Notes under the pieces: model-generated | The model's database searches: none | What the model saw: the letters and a program-made list of their open reading frames with translations, nothing else | Told to the model about the DNA's origin: nothing | Shown: piece by piece, positions 1 through 9,672 of the stretch | Position numbering within the stretch: the first letter of the stretch is position 1 | Layout of the letters: each line of letters opens with the position of its first letter | Source of the DNA: Thraustochytrium sp. TN22 | Lineage: Eukaryota > Sar > Bigyra > Thraustochytrida > Thraustochytriidae | Assembly: GCA_013306675.1 (NCBI GenBank) | Contig: JABLUY010000309.1 | Coordinates: forward strand, 1 to 36,583 | DNA length: 36,583 nucleotides | Reading direction: 5' to 3' | Made by a program: the position numbers and the translations under genes

Positions 1-40
1 CGCCGCGCCGCGCCGCGCCGCGCCGCGCCGCGCCGCGCCG
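1..40. repeat. CGCCG pentanucleotide microsatellite at left edge
   Basis: Eight perfect tandem copies of CGCCG open the window and grade into CCGCA/CCGCC imperfect repeats up to about 62. The same motif family closes the window on the right. Both edges may therefore be assembly break points rather than biological boundaries. Confidence 0.9.
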
Positions 41-62
41 CCGCACCGCACCGCCGCCGCCT

Positions 63-589
63 CCCTTGCTCTGACCTACTGACGCTGCCGGGCTGCTTGA
101 TTCGGGTCTGGCTGGAGCCGCGCGCCGCCGCCCAACCGCCGCGCGCCTGGGAAAAATCGGCGAGGGCCCCCCAGCTGCGCTGCGCCACTGGGCAGGGTAC
201 CCGGCCCATGCTGAGGTGGACCCCCGAGCTGCGTCGCCCCCACAAAGCCATGGCAAAAATCGGCGGCGCTCCGCCGGCGCTCCTGGGCGGAGTCTGCCCG
301 CGGCGACGGCGGCGGCGGCGGCGTGCGGTGGGGCGGAGGGCGAGAGCGCGGCGGGGCGGCGGCGAGGGCCGCACGCGCGGCCGACGCTGAGGGCGTGCAC
401 AACAGAGTCAAGGCGGCTAACGTCAACTTGCTATCAGGGTCAGGGAGTCAGACTGCCTTGCTGGCGGGTGCGTGGGTGGGGTGAGCTCTCCTGCCTCGCC
501 AGCGCGCTGCGCACGGCCGCAAACGCGTTCATGTCCGCGCTCACGGTCCGCGTCGTGCTCACGTCCACAGTCATGAAGCTTGGAGCCTG
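63..589. other. GC-rich spacer without a recognisable gene
   Basis: This stretch lies downstream of the decarboxylase gene. It has open frames on both strands, but they are Arg/Pro/Ala-rich low-complexity translations of GC-rich DNA and none resembles a protein family. A short motif, AAAAATCGGCG, occurs at about 153 and again at about 254 in similar surroundings. It could be a remnant duplication or a promoter element of a gene beyond the left edge. I see nothing else here. Confidence 0.5.
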
Positions 590-1990
590 TTACTTGGAGT
601 CACATGCCGGCAGACACGCCCACTGGCGAATGGCCTCCGCGACGGGCTGGATCTCCTGCACGGCGCGAAAGGTGATTGCGTCGTCTGGGCCGGAGTAGGC
701 GAAGACGGCCGGGCTCTGGCGACTGCAGTGCGTGGTGCGAATGCTGAGTGCGTTGCCGCCGGTATCGGCGAGCGCGACGATGTCGCCAACGTCCAGCTCG
801 GGGATCTTGGCGTCGCGCACGACGACGTCGCCCGCGAAGCAGAGCGGGCCGGCAATGTCCGTGGGCACGTAGTCCTCCGGCGCCGCCGTCTTGGGCGCGC
901 CGTCCGGGCCGAACGCAAACACGCGGTGGTGCACGAAGGTCTCCGGGCAGTAGCACGCGCGCATGAAGACGTCCGAACCCGCATGGATGAGCGCGATGCG
1001 GCCGCCATCGTAGCTCTTGGTATACTCCACACGTGACGCGAGCATGGCGAACTTGTGCTGCGCCGCGGCGCCGAACTCCGTCACGACGCGATCGAAGACG
1101 GCGCCGTCGAAGATCTCCGGCACCGCCTCGCGCAGCGCGTCGGCGTAGGGAGCGAACCCGGACACCGGGTTCGCGACCGTAAAGTCAACCGCCAGGCCGC
1201 CGCCCATGTCCAGCACCTTGATTTGCCGAGACCCGGCGCGCTCGTTCACCTCGCGCGCAAAGTCCACGGCCGTGCGCACGCCGGCCACGAGCTGGTCCAG
1301 CCCCATGCCGCCCGAGCCGGTGTGCACGTGCACGCAGGAGATCCACGAGCAGGCCACCACACGCTTGAGCAGCGTCTCGCGCGCCTCGCCCGTCTTGGGC
1401 AGCGGCACGCCAAACTTGGACTTGCCGGTGGACACGCTAAAGGCGGCGATCGTGCCCGCGCCCACGAGCGGGTTGATGCGGACGCCGATGATGCCGGACT
1501 CCGGCAGCGTCACGCGCGAGCGCAGCGCCTCGACGCGCTCCAGCTCCTGCAGGTTGTCAATGTTCAGGTGCACCCCCTTGCGCAGCGCGTACTCGATTTC
1601 CGCCGCCGTCTTGCAAGGGCTGTCGAACACCACGCGGTCAGGCGCGAAACCGAGCTTCAGCGCATGCACCACCTCGCCAATTGACGCGCACTCTGCGCCG
1701 TGGCCCAGATCCCTCGCGCGCTGCAGAAAGTACTCCAGCGGGTTCGCCTTGACCGCGCATGCGTGCATGAAGTGAGCCTCCTTGAAGGTCTCCTCGCGCA
1801 TGTGCCGCAGGTTCGCCTCCCAGGCGTCCTGGTCGTACAGGAAGGCGAACGGCTTCTCCCGAACCTCCGCCTCTAGCGCCTCCAGCGACACCTCTTCGTT
1901 GCCATCCCGAACGCCCACGCTTCCCAGCAGGCCCTGCTGCGCCGCCGCCTTGACGGCGGCCAGTTGACGCGCCGTCGCCGCCTCGTCCAT
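590..1990 (-). CDS. LysA/ODC-like fold-type III PLP decarboxylase, substrate unclear
   Basis: A 466-residue protein of the alanine-racemase-like (fold III) PLP decarboxylases, which include diaminopimelate, ornithine and arginine decarboxylases. Visible landmarks are the PLP lysine K81 in AVKANP, the barrel motif HVHTGS (about 221-226), the glycine loop MGGGL (262-266) and the conserved cysteine C384 in GPLC. The overall order and the GPLC...D and SRxxPA segments look most like LysA. However, residues that in LysA bind diaminopimelate differ: the EPGR motif reads TEFG (304-307), the Glu after the active-site Cys is replaced (CFAGD), and the C-terminal GAYG/YNSR segment reads GGNA/HCSR. The true substrate is therefore open. 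The frame remains open upstream of the chosen ATG, but that part is low-complexity and contains no domain. The gene is divergent from CFAP57. Confidence 0.85.
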   Translation of the reverse strand: MDEAATARQLAAVKAAAQQGLLGSVGVRDGNEEVSLEALEAEVREKPFAFLYDQDAWEANLRHMREETFKEAHFMHACAVKANPLEYFLQRARDLGHGAECASIGEVVHALKLGFAPDRVVFDSPCKTAAEIEYALRKGVHLNIDNLQELERVEALRSRVTLPESGIIGVRINPLVGAGTIAAFSVSTGKSKFGVPLPKTGEARETLLKRVVACSWISCVHVHTGSGGMGLDQLVAGVRTAVDFAREVNERAGSRQIKVLDMGGGLAVDFTVANPVSGFAPYADALREAVPEIFDGAVFDRVVTEFGAAAQHKFAMLASRVEYTKSYDGGRIALIHAGSDVFMRACYCPETFVHHRVFAFGPDGAPKTAAPEDYVPTDIAGPLCFAGDVVVRDAKIPELDVGDIVALADTGGNALSIRTTHCSRQSPAVFAYSGPDDAITFRAVQEIQPVAEAIRQWACLPACDSK

Positions 1991-2958
1991 GTTGCTCTTG
2001 CTCTGCCACTCACTCCGTCGCTGCGCCCTGCTGCTCTCCTGGCGACGCTGTGCACCCCTGTCTGCCCGCGCGCGACCCGGACCTGCTCGCCCGCGCACGG
2101 CTGAGCGAGGGCAGTGGGCTTTCGTGTTCTGGCTGCGCCGCGCCGCCGAGCGCCTCTGCGCCGCGCGGTGCGGACTCGGAGCCGACCAGCAGCGGCGACG
2201 TTCCGGCGCCGTACGCCGCACGCTGCGCCAAGTCGTACGCGGCACGGCGCGCAGGACAGAGCCTGGGCAGAGAGAGCAATAAAAATGACAATCGCCTGGT
2301 GCTAACGCCTGACTTGTGTCGCACTGGCACTTTGGCGCTCGGGACTCGGACTCAGCCCGGACTCGGACCGTGACTCGACATTCGAAAGGCTTGGTCATGC
2401 GAGACCTTGAAGTTGACAGCGTTGACGCCGCCGTTGACGGCATCACGCCGTTGATGGACGACTCGGATGTGCCCGAATGAGTCGGCACTTTGCAAGGGCA
2501 ATGCGCGCCTCGCTACTCCAAGCAGTGGACGATGCTTTCTCTGGTGACAGGGCTCCAGGCAGGCCTCGCGCCTGCATGACATGACGCCTACCATCCAACT
2601 TGAACCCACCTCCGACATAAGTTTCTTTCATGGCCAGGCCTTCGCAGGCCACGAAGGGTGCGCGGCGGCGCCGGCGCCGGACGCCGCCGGTTTTCGTCAC
2701 GGTGGTACCAGTCCAGTAGCCAGGCCATGATAGGCCGTGATAGTACCCTGGTACACACCGTCAACGGCCATACTCCCAGTGGAGTCTGCGTTTTCTACTA
2801 CTACTTACTCTTACGCGTCGTCTTGTCACTGCCTGGCGCTCAGCTCGCTACCTTGGGCGCAGCTCGCTGCCTTGCGCACAAGAGCCGTGCGTACTACGAG
2901 CAGGTCGTAGGGGTCGCAGTCTCGAGGCACCGACGCCGCGGTGGTCGCGGCGGAGGCG
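1991..2958. other. Divergent intergenic region between decarboxylase and CFAP57
   Basis: About 970 bp separate two divergent starts and should hold both promoters. An AT-rich island (AATAAAAATGAC, near 2279) stands out in the GC-rich background, but its distance to either start makes a core-promoter role uncertain. A short plus-strand ATG frame (2397-2480, 27 codons, acidic) could be an upstream ORF. A GTACCCTGGTAC palindrome lies near 2744. No gene is recognised. Confidence 0.5.
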
Positions 2959-5900
2959 ATGGAGGGCGTCGAGGGCGGCGCTGCGCAGGCGCAGGCACAA
3001 GGACAGGCGCAGACTCAGACGCAGACACAGACGCAGGCTCAAGCTCAGGCAGGCAGGCCGCAGGATGATGGTTTGGCAGCTACGGCGGGCGCGACGCGCG
3101 CCTCAACGCCCGAGGAGGACGTTTACACGACGCTGGCCATGGAGGCCTCGGTGGGTCTCACGGGCGGCGCGCGCGACGCCGTATGTTACCTGAGCGATCG
3201 CGAGATCGCGTACCCAGTGGGCAAGCGCGTGGCGTACTCAAACGTGGAAACACTGGAGATGGGTTTCCTAGCGCAGCAAGCGCGGACGACGGCCATGTGC
3301 GTGTCTCCGAACCGGCTGGTGCTGGCCGTGGCACACGAGTGCGAGGAGGCCGGGTCGGCAAGTGCAATCACCATCTACCATGTGGCGACGCAGAAGCGCA
3401 TGCGCGAGCTGCGCGTGGCCGGCTGCATCGGCGACGTGGTGAGCATGGCCTTCTCGGCAGACTCCAAGTTCCTCTTTGTCTCCGTGGGGTCGCCTCGGTA
3501 CGAGGTGTTCTACTGGAAGTGGGACGGCGAGAAGCTACTGGCTCGGTCGCGGAATCCGTCGCTCGGCACGCGTGTGCGCTTCCACCCGACCGACCCTTCC
3601 GTAGTGACGGTGTCCGGGCCGGGTATGCTGCGCGTGTGGAAGCTCGGGTCGAACGGCCAGCTCAAGCTGCAGCCGACGATGCAGCCGCAAAAGGAGACCG
3701 GTGAGGTCTTCGTGGATCATGCCTGGTTCGATGACAAGACGCTGCTCGTGCTGCACGAGCGCGGCCTGTGCACGGCGTTCGCGGCGGACTTCTCTGCCGC
3801 CACGCAGACACGCTGCGTGAAGCTGTCTGCGGCACAGACCATCCGCTTGCAGGCGCGCGAGGTGGGCGACTACGTGCGCACCGAGGCGCTCGCTGTGCAC
3901 GAGCGCGGCTTCGTGGCGGCGGGCAGCGCGGGCCTTCTCTTCGTGTACGAGGAAACCACCGAGGGCCAAGACGAGCCCTTCATGCATGTCAAAACGTTCC
4001 AAACCACCAAGAAGGAGATCATCACCAGTGTCTCCGTCTCGCCCTCGGCGGACAACCTGGTGTGCACGACGCGGTGCAACGCGATCATGCTCTTCCCGCT
4101 CGGCAACGTCGACATCATTCTGGAGAATGAGGACCCGTTTCGGTCCTTCCCCTTCGTGCCGCACCGCGGTCCGGTCACGGCGATGGACGTCTGTCTGGGC
4201 CCGCGGCCGCTCATGGCTACGACCGGCCCCGACAAGCTGCTGCGCATCATCAACTACGAGACGCTGGATTGCGAAATCGCGTTCCATCTCACGCCGGGCT
4301 ACGGCGACCCGGTGGCGGTGGCCATTCACCCGAGCGGCTCGCTGGTGGCCGTTGGCTTCAAAGAGCACGTGCGCCTGTACGACTTGCTGCTCGGCCAGCT
4401 GCGCGAGAAGGGCTGCCTGTATCTGAAAAACTGCATGTGCGTGCGCTTCTGCCACGGTGGCCAGTATCTGATGTGCACCACGAACCTCTCGGTGAACCTG
4501 TACGGCACGTACACCGCGTCGCTCTTGCACTCCTTTGCGGAGCACCTCGGCAAGGTGCAGGATGCAGTCTTTAGCGCCAATGACAGCGTCGTTGTGTCCG
4601 TGGCCGTCGACGGCTCGGTCTTCGCGCGCCGTAGCGAGGATGGCCTGCTCCTGGAGGGCCTGTCTACCGGGTTTGAGACCTGCCAGCTCACGGCGGTGGC
4701 CGTCACGCGCAAGGCGGACCGCGTCGTGGTGGCCGGATCCGACGGCTCGATCCGCGAGATCCAGGACGGCGTGGAGACCATCCAGCTTTTCTTGACGGAT
4801 AGCCCGGGGGGCGTCAAGTTGCCCTCGGACGAGGGTCTGCCGGGTAGCGGCGGGTTTGGCGCCGGTGGCGGTGGTGGCGGCGCAACGTCCCCGCTTGGCG
4901 TGGCGGCGCCCAATTCGGTGGTGTCCGCAGGCTCGCCGGCGCTCGCGGCGTCCAGTATGGACGGCGAAGGCGAGGCTGAAGTTTCGGAACGGCCGTCAAG
5001 TCCGTGGCTGCCGCGGCCGCCCGCGGTGACCGCCGAGGAGGTGGTGACGAGCCTGGTGCTCAACGTGGAGGAGAACGTGCTCTTTGCCGGGACCTCGTCC
5101 GGCGAAATCCGCGTGTACCCATTCCCGCTAGACGCGAACCGCGGGCGTTACCACAAGATCCAGGCGCACAGCGAGGCGGTGACGCAGCTTCGGCGCTCAT
5201 TCGATGGACGCTTCCTGTTCTCCAGCTCCCGCGACGGCACGTGCTTCGTGCAGAAGCTCTACCTGACATTCCCCGAGGCGACCGAGGAGGAGGAGAAGCT
5301 GCTGAACCTGCGTAGGGGCTTCCGCGCCGACGTGAGCCTGTGGCGCAACGACGCAGATGCCGTGCTGGTCTCGCATCGCGAGTGGCTCGACAAGCAAAAG
5401 GCGGTCGAGGACCTGCGCAAGGAAATGCTGAGCGCGCAAACGGCGCACGAGTACGCCATGCACATGAAGGACACCGAATGGATGGAGAATGTGCGCAATG
5501 CGCGCACCGAGTCCAGCAAGGCTGTGGCCAAGGAGCGCGGCCGCTTCGAAGACCTCCAGGTGCGCTACGAGCAGTTCGTGCAGAAGCACATGGAGGAGAA
5601 GCAGCGCCTGGAAGCCAGCCGCGTGCGCACTGCGCAGACCATCGAGAATGAGTACGAGAAACGGCTTGGCGACGCGCTCCGCCGCGTTGACGAGCGCTCC
5701 GAGGCCATCGAGAATCTGCGTCAAAAGACGGACGAGATCCTCGTCGCGCAGGAGACCAAGCACGTGGAGGAGCTGGAGGGCATCCAGCGCTCACTGGGCG
5801 AGGAGGTGCAGCATCTGCAGAAGCAGGTTGACCAGCTCGAACGCGAGCTCTCCATGGAGCGCGAGCGACACGCCGAGACTGTGGCGCAGCAGCAACAGGA

Positions 5901-7314
5901 GTATGACCTGGAGCTGCTGCAGCTCAAGGGCGCCGTGGAAAAGGCCGTGCAGAAGGAGCGATCCAATCTCGCCATCAAGCAAGGCCAGCTCGTGGAGCAG
6001 CAGAACAAGTTCCAGCGCTTGCGCAACAAGGTGCACACCATGAAGCAGGCCAAGGCCGAGGGCGACGCGCGCATCAAGGCGCTTGAGACCCAGGTGGAAA
6101 GCCTGCAATCTACACTGCGTCGATACGAGGCCAACCTGGAGCAGCGGGAAGTGGCCTTCCGCGAGAAGGAGAAGACCATCCTGCACCTGCGCTCCAATCA
6201 AAAGACGCTCGATAACTTCCGCTACGTGCTGGACCACCGCATTGAGATCCTTACCGAGGAGAAGGGTCCGATCAAGCAGCACATCGCCAAGCTTGAGGAG
6301 CACATCAAGGCCATGTACACGGAGCTCGTCGCGGAGTTTGAGCGCAAAAAGGTGGCGGAGCGCCAGATGAGCAGCAAGCAGATGAAGCTCGACGCGCTCA
6401 CCAACGAGGTCAGCAAGCTCCGCTCCGCCTTGCGCGACCGGGACCGCGAGGTCGGCTCGCTCACGCACACCATCACGACTTGCGCCAAAACCTCCGACAC
6501 GAAGCTCGCGGTCACGCTCCTCGCCGAGGCCTACCGCACGCACGTGCTCAAGGAGTCACCCGTGTCGGCGCCGCGCAAATTGGCGCGCTCCACGGCTTCG
6601 GCGCCCTCCTTGCCCTCGGTTGGCACCGCTGGAAGCGGCGCCTCGCACGCTGGGGTCCCTGGCTCGAGCACGACGACGCCCCTGGGCGGCCCCGCGGGCG
6701 CCAACGGCGCCTCCGGCCCTTCTGGCGCTCCAGCTACGCAACCTTCTGTCGCGCCGGACGCCTCCGACACTGGGCCTGCGGAGAACGCCTCGGGTGGTGC
6801 AGGTGGTCTCCCCTCAAGTGCCGCGGGCGAGGTGGACGACGTCACGGCGTCCGAGGACCGCGCCTCGCTCGAAGAGGCAGCCCGTCAGCGCGACCAAATG
6901 CACAAGACCGTCGAAACGCTGCAGAAGGCTCTTCGCGTCGCGGAGCGCAAGACGCACATGAAGACCAAGCGCCATGTGCACGAGAACGCGCTGCTTATCA
7001 CCGAGTGCAACCGCCTCCGCAAGGAGGCCGTCGCCTTCAAGCTGCGCGCCGAGGAGCTCGAGTCCAAGCTCGCCAAGGTTCAAGTCAGCTCGTCGAACCA
7101 GGACCAAGCCGACGACGCGCTGCCGCCCTCGCGCAAGACCGGACTCGTCACCCGTACGCGCCTTGTGCCGGGAACCGCCGCTTCAGACGACGAGCCGTAC
7201 ACCGACGAGGATGTGCGCCAGGAGGACGTTGGCCGTCCCGCGACGCGCCTCGGCGTGCCGGGCCGCGGCAAGCAGCGCATGCCGAGTCTGCCGCGCAGGC
7301 CAGGCAGCAAGTAA
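2959..7314 (+). CDS. CFAP57: Cilia- and flagella-associated protein 57 (WD40 plus coiled coil)
   Basis: A 1451-residue protein. The N-terminal ~25 residues are a Gln/Ala/Thr low-complexity run. Residues ~45-770 form divergent WD40-type repeats with a Gly/Ala/Ser-rich insert at ~620-670. Residues ~775-1190 are a long heptad-rich coiled coil, followed by a Pro/Ser/Gly linker (~1200-1290) and a second short coiled coil (~1298-1374). The order of WD repeats then coiled coil, and the segment QKTLDNFRYVLDHRIEIL inside it, match CFAP57/WDR65, an axonemal protein linked to inner-arm dynein regulation. It is somewhat longer than the human protein (about 1250), through the inserts and tail. The start is the first ATG in frame; an upstream GTG at 2941 is unlikely to be used. 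The stop codon lies within a GTAAGT donor-like sequence, so a spliced alternative C-terminus is possible. Presence of this gene implies a flagellated stage. Confidence 0.9.
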   Translation: MEGVEGGAAQAQAQGQAQTQTQTQTQAQAQAGRPQDDGLAATAGATRASTPEEDVYTTLAMEASVGLTGGARDAVCYLSDREIAYPVGKRVAYSNVETLEMGFLAQQARTTAMCVSPNRLVLAVAHECEEAGSASAITIYHVATQKRMRELRVAGCIGDVVSMAFSADSKFLFVSVGSPRYEVFYWKWDGEKLLARSRNPSLGTRVRFHPTDPSVVTVSGPGMLRVWKLGSNGQLKLQPTMQPQKETGEVFVDHAWFDDKTLLVLHERGLCTAFAADFSAATQTRCVKLSAAQTIRLQAREVGDYVRTEALAVHERGFVAAGSAGLLFVYEETTEGQDEPFMHVKTFQTTKKEIITSVSVSPSADNLVCTTRCNAIMLFPLGNVDIILENEDPFRSFPFVPHRGPVTAMDVCLGPRPLMATTGPDKLLRIINYETLDCEIAFHLTPGYGDPVAVAIHPSGSLVAVGFKEHVRLYDLLLGQLREKGCLYLKNCMCVRFCHGGQYLMCTTNLSVNLYGTYTASLLHSFAEHLGKVQDAVFSANDSVVVSVAVDGSVFARRSEDGLLLEGLSTGFETCQLTAVAVTRKADRVVVAGSDGSIREIQDGVETIQLFLTDSPGGVKLPSDEGLPGSGGFGAGGGGGGATSPLGVAAPNSVVSAGSPALAASSMDGEGEAEVSERPSSPWLPRPPAVTAEEVVTSLVLNVEENVLFAGTSSGEIRVYPFPLDANRGRYHKIQAHSEAVTQLRRSFDGRFLFSSSRDGTCFVQKLYLTFPEATEEEEKLLNLRRGFRADVSLWRNDADAVLVSHREWLDKQKAVEDLRKEMLSAQTAHEYAMHMKDTEWMENVRNARTESSKAVAKERGRFEDLQVRYEQFVQKHMEEKQRLEASRVRTAQTIENEYEKRLGDALRRVDERSEAIENLRQKTDEILVAQETKHVEELEGIQRSLGEEVQHLQKQVDQLERELSMERERHAETVAQQQQEYDLELLQLKGAVEKAVQKERSNLAIKQGQLVEQQNKFQRLRNKVHTMKQAKAEGDARIKALETQVESLQSTLRRYEANLEQREVAFREKEKTILHLRSNQKTLDNFRYVLDHRIEILTEEKGPIKQHIAKLEEHIKAMYTELVAEFERKKVAERQMSSKQMKLDALTNEVSKLRSALRDRDREVGSLTHTITTCAKTSDTKLAVTLLAEAYRTHVLKESPVSAPRKLARSTASAPSLPSVGTAGSGASHAGVPGSSTTTPLGGPAGANGASGPSGAPATQPSVAPDASDTGPAENASGGAGGLPSSAAGEVDDVTASEDRASLEEAARQRDQMHKTVETLQKALRVAERKTHMKTKRHVHENALLITECNRLRKEAVAFKLRAEELESKLAKVQVSSSNQDQADDALPPSRKTGLVTRTRLVPGTAASDDEPYTDEDVRQEDVGRPATRLGVPGRGKQRMPSLPRRPGSK

Positions 7315-7390
7315 GTGTTCCGTCGTTGCCGGCCTGATGTGTGTTTGCATGTGTGACCGAATTGTTCAAACCTTGCGTGTCTGCTTGATG

Positions 7391-7414
7391 TCTCTCTCTC
7401 TCTCACTCTCTCCC

Positions 7415-7456
<42 letters not shown>
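7391..7456. repeat. (CT)n microsatellite downstream of CFAP57
   Basis: About 66 bp of CT dinucleotides, imperfect at first and pure from about 7419. The tract starts 76 bp after the CFAP57 stop on its sense strand. It is followed at once by GCTAAC and then CTAGACAG, which resembles a polypyrimidine tract, branch point and 3' splice site, although the usual order places the branch point before the pyrimidine tract. Confidence 0.9.
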
Positions 7457-7459
<3 letters not shown>

Positions 7460-7620
7460 AACATGGCTAGACAGTAAGCTTGGGGACTATAGTACTTACT
7501 CGCTGTGCGCCTCTCCATTCTCTCATCTTGTCCGGTCGTCACCCTTTCTTTGTGCGGTATTTCTCTCGAGTGATCGCCGCTACGGCAGCCCTTGTCGTCG
7601 CCTGCCTTGCGCCTAACTAG

Positions 7621-7647
7621 TCTCTCTCTCTCTCTCTCTCTCTCTCT
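7621..7647. repeat. Second (CT)n microsatellite between convergent genes
   Basis: A pure 27-bp CT tract lies in the 362-bp gap between the CFAP57 and SLC30A9-like stop codons. Apart from the two CT tracts the gap holds no gene. It must contain both 3' UTRs. Confidence 0.9.
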
Positions 7648-7676
7648 TTCATTCTCCCACCGTGTACCAGTCGAGC

Positions 7677-9347
7677 TCAACGAGAAGGGTTGCGCTTGAA
7701 CTCTCGCGCGATCTCACTATCCACCTTGCGCATCTCAGCCTGCTCGCTGGTGTAAAAGGGAGACTCGTTGGTAGTGTCGTCTGGCAACGCCTCGACGTCC
7801 GAGTATTTCGAGTCCGGCTCGAGCTCGATGAAGGCGGCAGCCGGGTACGTCTGGCGGATGGCGCCCTCGATGTCGCGTACCTCGCGCTCGACCAGACGCG
7901 TCACGTCCTCAGCGTACCAACTCATGAGGACCTCGACGTCCTCGCGGTCCGTGGCGGTCATGAAGAGCGGCGCGTACTTGTCCTCCAGGTGCGCCGCCAG
8001 GTAGGTGCCGTCAAAGTCGACCTCGGCCTTGTAGGAAAAGGTCGACGGGCCGACCCATTGGCTCTGCACGCCGTAGACGGCCTCCACCGAGGGGCGACGG
8101 ATGAGGATCTGCCGGATACCGTTGAGCGTCTCCTGGTCGATGGCGTGGCCGAGCAGGAACTTTTGGTTCATGCGCACAAGCTGCAGCGCGACGAGGCCCA
8201 GGAGCGCGCCGATGCCAAGGCTGGCCATGGCGTCCCAGTACACGGAGCCCGTGAGGTGCGTGGCGCCCACGCCAAGCGTGGCAAGGATGACGCCCGTGCA
8301 GGCGGTCATGTCCTCCATGATGACGGCCATGATGAAGGGGTCGCGGATGGAGCGAACGTAGCGCCAAAGTGAGACGTCGCGCGGGCGCGTCTCGTTGAGC
8401 TCCTTGAGCGTCATGCCCAGCACCCAGCCGTCAACGGCAAAGGAGACGCCCAGCACGCCCCAAAGCGCCAGAGATGTCTCCACCGCGTGGCTCTCCGGGT
8501 GCAGCAGGTTGTAGCCACCGTGAAAGATGGCGACGCCGGCCCCGGTCCAGAACATGCCCAGCGCCGACACGAGCGCCCAAAAGAAGGCGGCACGCCCGTA
8601 GCCGTACTGAAAGCGGCCGTCCGGCTCGTTCGACGACTGGTGCAGACCGGCCAGCAGCAGGGCCTGGTTGCCCGAGTCCGCCAGCGTGTGGATCGCCTCG
8701 GATAGCATGGCGGCCGACCCGGTCTGCCACCACACGCCAAACTTGAGCAGCGTGATGAAGGAGTTGCCCACCAGCGCGCGCTGCACGGTCTTCCAGTTCA
8801 GCGGCGGCGACGAACTGCTGCCGGGCCTCACCGCTGCGCCGTGCACGGCGTGCTCGGGCGCCCCCTCGTCTTGCTTCTTCGTCTCACCGCCGGTCGGCGG
8901 CGCCGCGGCCGACGAGAGCAGCGCTGGCCGCGTGAGCAGCCAAGCCCAGGCTGCCGACGGCGGCCGCAGCGCCGGTCGCACCTCGGCCTGCCGTGGCGCC
9001 TGCTCCAGCCCCTTGAGAGGCACCTGCAATAGCAGGCGTCGCCGCGTTCGCACTGGCGCCGACGTCAGATGGTGCAGCTGCTGCAGCTGCTGCAGCTGCT
9101 GCGTCTGCGCAGTGCGCGGCGCCTGCGTCCGCCTCTGATCCTCCACCAGCCGGTCCCGCTGCAGCTGCACGAGCGCCGCGCCGCGCGTCCGCGCGCCCGC
9201 CGCGCTCGCGTGCGTGCGGCAGCTGGACCCTAGCCCTCCCAACGCCGCCGGTCGCGCCATGGGCTCCGCGCGCGCCGCCGCGCCCGCCCGCGCCGGGCCC
9301 GCCCGCGCCGGGGCCGCCAGCGCCGCTCGAGCCAGCGCCGCCGCCAT
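7677..9347 (-). CDS. SLC30A9: SLC30A9/ZnT9-type zinc carrier, probably mitochondrial
   Basis: A 556-residue cation diffusion facilitator. Residues 1-180 are Ala/Arg-rich with few acidic residues at the very start (consistent with a mitochondrial presequence), then a Gln/Leu repeat and a low-complexity linker. The CDF domain begins near N184. Its TM2 carries the metal-site motif HTLAD (H220, D224), and TM5 carries MEDMTA (E345, D346) where most ZnTs have HxxxD. That Glu variant is typical of the ZnT9 branch. The segment KAEVDFDG and the C-terminal region match ZnT9 as well. Human SLC30A9 exports zinc from mitochondria; the same role here is inferred. The gene is convergent with CFAP57. An internal ATG at residue 30 is a possible alternative start. 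Confidence 0.85.
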   Translation of the reverse strand: MAAALARAALAAPARAGPARAGAAARAEPMARPAALGGLGSSCRTHASAAGARTRGAALVQLQRDRLVEDQRRTQAPRTAQTQQLQQLQQLHHLTSAPVRTRRRLLLQVPLKGLEQAPRQAEVRPALRPPSAAWAWLLTRPALLSSAAAPPTGGETKKQDEGAPEHAVHGAAVRPGSSSSPPLNWKTVQRALVGNSFITLLKFGVWWQTGSAAMLSEAIHTLADSGNQALLLAGLHQSSNEPDGRFQYGYGRAAFFWALVSALGMFWTGAGVAIFHGGYNLLHPESHAVETSLALWGVLGVSFAVDGWVLGMTLKELNETRPRDVSLWRYVRSIRDPFIMAVIMEDMTACTGVILATLGVGATHLTGSVYWDAMASLGIGALLGLVALQLVRMNQKFLLGHAIDQETLNGIRQILIRRPSVEAVYGVQSQWVGPSTFSYKAEVDFDGTYLAAHLEDKYAPLFMTATDREDVEVLMSWYAEDVTRLVEREVRDIEGAIRQTYPAAAFIELEPDSKYSDVEALPDDTTNESPFYTSEQAEMRKVDSEIAREFKRNPSR

Positions 9348-9563
9348 GGCCGTGCGCCCGCGCCGTGCGCCCGCGCCGCGCGCGAGCGAGCGAGATCGAG
9401 CGATGGATGCGCGCCGGAGTGGACGATGAGTGACGGCTTGTGACGAGTGACGAGCTTGTTCGCGGTGCCCCGGTGCCGCTTTCTGGGACCCGGCCGACGA
9501 TTTTGATGCTACTGGCCGCCGCTGCGTCGCGGGCGAGTCGAGCCGACTCAGATCACATCATTG
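9348..9563. promoter_or_regulatory. Upstream region of the SLC30A9-like gene
   Basis: GC-rich sequence directly 5' of the minus-strand start, with repeats of GCGCCCGC and GAGCGAGC. No defined promoter element is recognised; the role is assigned by position only. Confidence 0.3.
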
Positions 9564-9672
9564 GCAAGCAAGCAACTTGAAGCAAGCGAGCAAGCAACTT
9601 GAAGCAAGCAAGCAAGTCAAGCGAGCAAGTCAAGCGAGCAAGCAAGCGAGCAAGCAAGCGAGCAAAAGCGAG
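9564..9672. repeat. AAGC/GAGC tetranucleotide-like tandem repeat
   Basis: About 110 bp built from AAGC and GAGC units (GCAAGCAAGCGAGC and similar). A higher-order unit, CAAGCAACTTGAAGCAAGC, occurs twice, then CAAGTCAAGCGAG twice. It is a degenerate microsatellite in the long gene-poor stretch. Confidence 0.85.

Noticed and set aside
2276-2290. AATAAAAATGAC as polyadenylation signal or TATA box
   Set aside because: It lies between two divergent starts, far from any gene end and ~680 bp from the CFAP57 start; no consistent role.
2352-2618. Minus-strand frame near the CFAP57 promoter as a transposon relic
   Set aside because: It shares only CTTGAAGTTGACA with the spacer at ~21500, in a different coding context; too short to support a shared element.
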